Below are positions 6,506-10,701 of a stretch of 10,701 nt of DNA, in pieces (positions within the stretch are counted from its first letter, which is position 1; every line of letters begins with the position of its first letter). Location of the stretch: NCBI GenBank assembly GCA_002451435.1, contig DKCF01000023.1:1-10701 (forward strand). The letters are read 5' to 3'. A model generated the notes under the pieces. That model saw only the letters and a program-made list of their open reading frames with translations, was not told the origin of the DNA and ran no database searches. Position numbers and translations under genes: made by a program. The stretch is from Bifidobacterium sp. UBA6881 (GTDB lineage Bacteria > Actinomycetota > Actinomycetes > Actinomycetales > Bifidobacteriaceae).

Positions 6506-7558
6506 TTAGTCGCATTCCCACCGCGGGTCGAACTGGTTGAAGCTGCCGTCCATGACCGCGTCGAGCATGCGTTGCAGCATACGCCGTTTCGGATACATGA
6601 GACGCAGTCTTTCCCGCTGGCGCTCCGCCAGATCGCGCTCGCCGAAATCGATGCAGCATTTGAGGATGTTCGCGATGATGATGCGGTTCTCGCCGGTGTC
6701 GTCCCTCAGCGGGTTCTTGTCGGCGTCCTGCAAGGGGCGTACAAGCTCGTCCGCGATTTCCGCGGCATGCGTGCGCATGGCGACCGGTGCCAGTTCGTCG
6801 AACATGGATTGCCATTGCGGCTTGCGCGCACCGAAGAACACGGCATCGGATTCGTCGATATGCCTGCGTGATTGCAGATATTGCCAAGCATGGTCGCTCA
6901 GCCGTTCTTGGATGATGAGCCGTTCGACCATGCGGTTGCGTGAGAACGGGAACAGTTCGTCGCCATACTGGCCGAATAGTTCCATGATGTGCGCGAGGAC
7001 GTTCGGCCAGTCATCCGTGGCGAGGTCCTTCGCCATCGGCAGGTACCGGTCCGCGGGCGGAACATCCGAAAGAATCGCGTACATGGAGAGCCGCAGCATG
7101 GCCCGTGTGTCGTCTTGATGCTCGTAGGCGGCTTCCAAGACGCTCAGCACACCTGCGGGAAACCGCGCGCCGCGGGGAGGACGACTTTCCCCGAAAGAGA
7201 GGTCGAAGTCTTTGCCGTCATCGAAAGGATCGTCTTCCTTTTCGTCGTCTTCCTTGGCTTGCTCGCGCCGCGCCTTGTCGTCGATGTCGAATTGGTACGT
7301 GCTCAGACCCGGATTGCGGGGCAGGTCGTCATGCATGCGTTCGACCTCGTACCGCAACGCGGTGTCGATGTCACCCATGCCGAAATACCGTTCGAGAATC
7401 TCACGCAAAGCCTGCCATTGCGGTTCGGTGAACAGATTCTGCTGAAGGAAACGGTATCCGAAACGATAGCTCATGCCGATTCCCACAGCGGATTCCATCG
7501 GACCGTGCGCCCGTTCCTCCTGATAGTTCTCGTCGCGGAAACGTTCGGTGTCACGCAT
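6506..7558 (-). CDS. Hypothetical helical protein, SWIM-less paralog of the upstream gene
   Basis: This 350-residue soluble protein matches no family I can name. It looks mostly helical. Two blocks resemble the neighbouring SWIM protein: FTEPQWQALREILERYFG (43-60) matches FTDEDWKAVRRILETACG there, and AGVLSVLEAAYEH (125-137) matches HGWLTILEAAYEH. A third match is VERLIIQERLSDHA (201-214) against YERLLREEHLPDAA. The C-terminal MYPKRRMLQRMLDA (331-344) matches MFPQREHLRRALAE. It therefore appears to be a duplicated copy without the zinc finger. A very acidic stretch fills about 97-119. The ATG at 7558 is preceded by AAGGAGGG with an 8-base spacer; a GTG at 7567 would overlap that site. The gene overlaps the upstream stop by 8 bases, so the two are probably translationally coupled. 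Confidence 0.8.
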   Translation of the reverse strand: MRDTERFRDENYQEERAHGPMESAVGIGMSYRFGYRFLQQNLFTEPQWQALREILERYFGMGDIDTALRYEVERMHDDLPRNPGLSTYQFDIDDKARREQAKEDDEKEDDPFDDGKDFDLSFGESRPPRGARFPAGVLSVLEAAYEHQDDTRAMLRLSMYAILSDVPPADRYLPMAKDLATDDWPNVLAHIMELFGQYGDELFPFSRNRMVERLIIQERLSDHAWQYLQSRRHIDESDAVFFGARKPQWQSMFDELAPVAMRTHAAEIADELVRPLQDADKNPLRDDTGENRIIIANILKCCIDFGERDLAERQRERLRLMYPKRRMLQRMLDAVMDGSFNQFDPRWECD

Positions 7559-8849
7559 CGGCGTCACCCTCCTTATCTACGTCATCATCCGATCCGCTCA
7601 GCGCAGTCGTCTTTCCAATGGATGGCGAATCGGCAAGATACTCCGCCAATGCGCGGCGCAGATGCTCCCGCTGCGGGAACATGCCGACGATGTGCCGGGC
7701 CAGATCATAGGCGATGGACCCGCCGAATACAGCGTCAAGATTATGAAGCCAAGCGCCGACCCGTGCCGCGGATTCCTGGTCCTTGTTCTGGTAGATGGGC
7801 GAATCCGGCTGTTGCAGCATCCTGCATACGCGTTTCTTGGCATCCTCCGGTGACGCCTCGGCGACAAGGTCGAACAGACGCAGACGGCAATCCTCGCCCT
7901 GCAGCATGGAATACTTATCGGCGGCGTCAGGTAGATGCTCCTCCCGAAGAAGCCGCTCATATGCGGGATTCGGGCCACCGTGCATCATGTTCAGCCTGTG
8001 GCTGTTCGCATAATCGACGATCGTGTCGCGGTCTTCCCGCCAATGTATGCCGGAAACCTCCCGCAATTTGCGCACATACACCGCCTCGGGGAACGTGCGC
8101 GCCATGAGGATGTACATGATGTACAGCCGACGCAATCCCGCGGCGTCGTTCAGATGCTCGTAGGCGGCCTCCAGAATAGTCAGCCATCCGTGCGGCAGAT
8201 CGGAGATGTCGTGCGGCCTGATGGACGGGACGAGCAGACGCATGTTCATCGTCGAATCGGCTTTGCTGGCCGTTATCTCGCGGCGGATCTGTCGGCGGTC
8301 AAGGTATTCGAGATACGGTTCGACATCGGGCAGACCGCACGCGGTTTCGAGAATGCGCCGGACCGCCTTCCAATCCTCATCGGTGAACCGGTCGATGGAA
8401 TCGACGACGGATTCCACATCGGGGGCGTCGCCGCGTTCGCGGCTTGCAGGAAACTGCCCGTTCCAGTATTTCCCGACCATTCGGGAGGCGTCGTGGGGAA
8501 TCTGGGAATATTCGCCGTCGGTGCCGCCTTCGGTTTCCGTGTCGGCATCGAGTCGCCGTTCCCGCTGGGCCCGTGCGTCAAGCGTGAGCAGCACCGCGCC
8601 CACATGCTTGCAATACGTGTGCTTCTGACCATACGGGCATGAGCATGCCGCGGACACGACCCTGCCGTTGCGGATACGCACATCCACATCGTACGATCCG
8701 GTCGCCCCCATCACCTTGGCATGCCACAGGCCGGCTGCCGAACGCGAGACGCATCGGACCATGCCCGCATCGTAGTACGCCAGCGCCCGCTGGTAGATTT
8801 TGTAGCTGAACAAGTCGGAGAAATCCTCAAGATGCGGTGTTCGTTCCAT
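7551..8849 (-). CDS. SWIM zinc-finger protein with helical C-terminal region
   Basis: This is a 432-residue protein. An N-terminal region with ALAYYDAGMV (23-31) leads into a SWIM zinc finger, C-x-C-x8-C-x-H, at Cys69, Cys71, Cys80 and His82. SWIM domains bind nucleic acid or protein partners in SNF2-family proteins, transposase-related proteins and many bacterial proteins of unknown role. The rest (about 140-420) is helical and related to the downstream gene, with LEAAYEH at 216-222. The last 20 residues are acidic. I chose the ATG at 8849 because GAGGAGAG lies just before it; the frame is open to 9368, but that part reads as an antisense shadow of the next gene. No SNF2 helicase is present in the window, so the pairing with a SWIM-less paralog is the only context. 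The cellular role is unknown. Confidence 0.85.
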   Translation of the reverse strand: MERTPHLEDFSDLFSYKIYQRALAYYDAGMVRCVSRSAAGLWHAKVMGATGSYDVDVRIRNGRVVSAACSCPYGQKHTYCKHVGAVLLTLDARAQRERRLDADTETEGGTDGEYSQIPHDASRMVGKYWNGQFPASRERGDAPDVESVVDSIDRFTDEDWKAVRRILETACGLPDVEPYLEYLDRRQIRREITASKADSTMNMRLLVPSIRPHDISDLPHGWLTILEAAYEHLNDAAGLRRLYIMYILMARTFPEAVYVRKLREVSGIHWREDRDTIVDYANSHRLNMMHGGPNPAYERLLREEHLPDAADKYSMLQGEDCRLRLFDLVAEASPEDAKKRVCRMLQQPDSPIYQNKDQESAARVGAWLHNLDAVFGGSIAYDLARHIVGMFPQREHLRRALAEYLADSPSIGKTTALSGSDDDVDKEGDADA

Positions 8850-8964
8850 AGCTCTCCTCACGGTTTCTTTCCATGGCGTCATCGCCGTGCCATGCCGGTA
8901 TGCTGCGAACCATAATTTACTGTGCACCATGATAGAACAGGGGGAGCGGCGCCATGATGATGAT

Positions 8965-10173
8965 TTATCTGATTGCGCCGAATCCGAGTGGGCGCAGAAG
9001 ACTTGGCCGAAGACCGCTGTTCCGGTATTTGGGCTCCTTCTTGTGCGTGGTGCGGAGAATTTCCCTCCGGTACAAAAGCTGCAGATAGTAGTCAAGCACA
9101 TACTCCGCATGCCGCGGGCAATACAATGCGTGGTGCACGGTATCGCAGCCGGGGTCGGCGCACAGACTGTCAAAGAAGTACCGTGGCTTTTCCATGCAAG
9201 GGGACGATGGATTGCCGAAGACGCATGTCGCGCCGTCCGCATGGGGCGCTCGCCATTCGCCGATGCCGCCGTCGAAGGCGATGCCGTTGAAATGCAGCGG
9301 AAGCGGGTCTTCTGCAAGAACGCCTGGAAGTTCACCTGAGTTGAGGTCTTCCTCTTCGTCGGCATCATGCCAAGCCGTCATGTCGTATGTAGGCTGCGTC
9401 TGCCATGATGCCGGCTCGGCCAGATTTTGGGGCAGGAGATCCCGTTCCGCACGATACGCGCCCAATTTTTGATGGAATTTCTGAATACTCTCGTCTATAC
9501 GATCGGGATTGTACGGTCGGGGGTCTTCAAGCAGGTATCGGCGCTGCGCTGCTTTGAGACCGACGCCATCAAGAGGCTTCAGATGGTTCTTGATGGTGAA
9601 CGTGATGTATTTTCCGTGGGATTCCGGGGAGACGGTGACTTCCACAAGCGTATCCCGCGCGAAGGGGAGCGCGAATCCCGTGTTCCTTTCGATGAGCACG
9701 CCCAACGCGAAGGTGTCGTTCATTGCCGAACATTCGCGGAGCCTGCCCATGTGCCCGGCTTGCTTGAGATCCTCAACCGTGGTGAAGAACGCGCCATCCA
9801 CGAATTCCGGATCGCTGCTGGAACTTCCGTTGGATGCATGGGGAACATACAGGGTGAGCGACGGGAAATAGAAGCCGCGCGCCAGATGGTACGGCGTGTG
9901 CTGAATCGTCGGCATGCTGAAGCAGTTGGTCTGCGACGTGGGCGTTGCGGTGCCGAACTGCCCGAAACGATATGGAACTCCTAATTCAAGGGGTCGTGAT
10001 CTGCGCAGATGCGGATCCATTTTGTTCCATGCCAGAATCTCGAACGACAGACCGCTGAGGCCGGTGTTGAGATTGAGGAAATCGACAAGAGTGGAGGCAT
10101 GGGATCCTCTCAGCAGTTCGCAGGTGGAGCTGGTTTGTTCACCGGGAAGCACTGCGGCGGTTTTGATGTTCAT
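8965..10173 (-). CDS. Hypothetical protein with C-terminal Cys/His cluster
   Basis: This 402-residue soluble protein belongs to no family I recognise. There is no signal peptide or membrane segment. Residues about 90-200 alternate in a beta-rich pattern (FYFPSLTLYV, TLVEVTVSP, YITFTIKNHL). An acidic stretch follows at about 265-285 (ADEEED). Near the end Cys338, Cys343, Cys352 and His355 form C-x4-C-x8-C-x2-H, with Cys317 and Cys326 before it; this could be a zinc ribbon. The last 30 residues are basic, which would suit nucleic-acid binding. The ATG at 10173 is supported by GGAAAGGA 9 bases before it. It ends 115 bases before the SWIM gene on the same strand, so the three minus-strand genes could be one unit or two. 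It is divergent from the right-edge gene. No function is proposed. Confidence 0.72.
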   Translation of the reverse strand: MNIKTAAVLPGEQTSSTCELLRGSHASTLVDFLNLNTGLSGLSFEILAWNKMDPHLRRSRPLELGVPYRFGQFGTATPTSQTNCFSMPTIQHTPYHLARGFYFPSLTLYVPHASNGSSSSDPEFVDGAFFTTVEDLKQAGHMGRLRECSAMNDTFALGVLIERNTGFALPFARDTLVEVTVSPESHGKYITFTIKNHLKPLDGVGLKAAQRRYLLEDPRPYNPDRIDESIQKFHQKLGAYRAERDLLPQNLAEPASWQTQPTYDMTAWHDADEEEDLNSGELPGVLAEDPLPLHFNGIAFDGGIGEWRAPHADGATCVFGNPSSPCMEKPRYFFDSLCADPGCDTVHHALYCPRHAEYVLDYYLQLLYRREILRTTHKKEPKYRNSGLRPSLLRPLGFGAIR

Positions 10174-10235
10174 GGTGATCGGTCCTTTCCTGATGATTGC
10201 CGCACGCAACGCGGCCACCATCTACAAGTAGAGTA

Positions 10236-10250
10236 ACACGGCCGTCGTGT
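10236..10250. promoter_or_regulatory. Small inverted repeat between two divergent genes
   Basis: ACACG (10236-10240) and CGTGT (10246-10250) flank a 5-base spacer in the 88-base gap between the divergent hypothetical genes. It lies 11 bases before the GTG of the right-hand gene, where an autoregulating repressor could bind. Five-base arms are weak evidence. Confidence 0.3.
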
Positions 10251-10261
10251 AAGATGACGGT

Positions 10262-10701
10262 GTGTCGGAAAATACTCATGCGTTGGATGAATTGGTCGAC
10301 GAGCTTGACAAAAAGACCAAGAAGAAGACCCGTAATTGGGTCGATGTCTATATGTTGCTCGATCGGGTCGAGAAGGAAGGGATGTGGACGTCTGAGTATA
10401 GGAGCATGACGGCCTGCATCAAAGGCCTGGCGGAGCGGCTTGGTTGCAGCCAGCAGTACCTGTGGCGCGTGAGGAAGGCAGGACGGTTCTATCAGAAATA
10501 TGAGGAATACGAAAAAAAGGAGCGTATCCCGGTTACGAAGCCGTTGCGGGAACTGCACGTCGGAGATGAGATTCTGGCCAGCCTCGACCGACTCAGTGCG
10601 GGGGACATGGGTCGCGCGTCCCAATACATGCATCAGGTGCTGAAGGGCGATCTGACGAAGAACCAGATCAAGGGGATGTTGCGTGCGGCCATGGCCGTCA
10701 A
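10262..10701 (+). CDS. Hypothetical helix-turn-helix-like protein, 3' end missing
   Basis: The frame opens at GTG 10262, the first start after an in-frame TAA at 10250-10252, and stays open to the edge for 146 codons. The N-terminus is charged, with a Lys-rich run at about 17-24. Residues about 53-75 read as a helix-turn-helix: GLAERLGCSQQYLWRVRKAG, with an invariant-looking aromatic YLW in the recognition helix position. A second helical segment follows at about 95-146 (LREL, ILASLDRL, GDLTKNQIKGML), resembling regulator or partition-type domains, but I cannot assign a family. No good ribosome binding site precedes the GTG, so the start is uncertain; a later ATG at codon 31 would remove the N-terminal basic part. 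Base composition looks more A-rich than the left half of the window. It may regulate its divergent neighbour; this is inference from position. Confidence 0.7.
   Translation, partial: MSENTHALDELVDELDKKTKKKTRNWVDVYMLLDRVEKEGMWTSEYRSMTACIKGLAERLGCSQQYLWRVRKAGRFYQKYEEYEKKERIPVTKPLRELHVGDEILASLDRLSAGDMGRASQYMHQVLKGDLTKNQIKGMLRAAMAV

Noticed and set aside
6075..6887. Minus-strand frame of 270 codons spanning ARH and the helical-repeat gene ends
   Set aside because: It overlaps two well supported genes and is very rich in Arg and His, as expected of a GC-rich shadow frame.
8954..9085. Short plus-strand frame starting in an ATGATGATG run after a GGGGAG
   Set aside because: It is antisense to the 3' end of the 402-residue gene and becomes very Arg-rich; a chance start is the simpler explanation.
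10139..10633. Minus-strand frame of 164 codons at the right edge
   Set aside because: It lies antisense to the HTH-like gene, overlaps the start of the divergent 402-residue gene, and lacks a ribosome binding site.
1..10701. CRISPR array, tRNA, rRNA, insertion sequence or attachment site
   Set aside because: I saw no regularly spaced repeats, no cloverleaf, no transposase or integrase motifs and no duplicated ends; a covariance-model search would be the decisive check for small RNAs.

Overview
The window looks like chromosomal DNA of a high-GC Gram-positive bacterium. It has GC-rich third codon positions, clear AGGAGG-type ribosome binding sites before most starts, and GTG starts. The gene mix (exonuclease-BRCT protein, YdcF-like membrane protein, Nit-type hydrolase, SWIM protein) would suit an actinomycete such as Bifidobacterium. 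The genus is an inference, not a proof. I see no rRNA, tRNA, insertion sequence, prophage structural gene or CRISPR array.

Left part (1-3116): the 3' part of a DEDDh exonuclease with a C-terminal BRCT domain runs in from the left edge. It converges on a YdcF/DUF218 membrane protein. After a 316-base gap comes a GNAT acetyltransferase, whose transcription unit faces a Nit-type carbon-nitrogen hydrolase across a small hairpin at 3078-3105.

Middle part (3117-6457): the hydrolase and an MFS transporter are divergent and share a 224-base control region. That region holds two copies of one 45-bp element. Each is a 13-bp inverted repeat with a 19-base spacer; one copy is perfect and the other imperfect, and each lies over the likely promoter of one of the two genes. 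This suggests one regulator controls uptake and hydrolysis together. The transporter ends at a textbook intrinsic terminator (5389-5424) and is followed by a stand-alone ADP-ribosylglycohydrolase.

Right part (6458-10701): a two-gene minus-strand unit encodes a SWIM zinc-finger protein and, overlapping it by 8 bases, a shorter protein. The shorter one resembles the SWIM protein's helical C-terminal part but lacks the zinc finger. Upstream is an unrecognised 402-residue protein with a Cys/His cluster near its C-terminus. It is divergent from a helix-turn-helix-like protein that runs off the right edge. These last two genes are the part of the window I can explain least.
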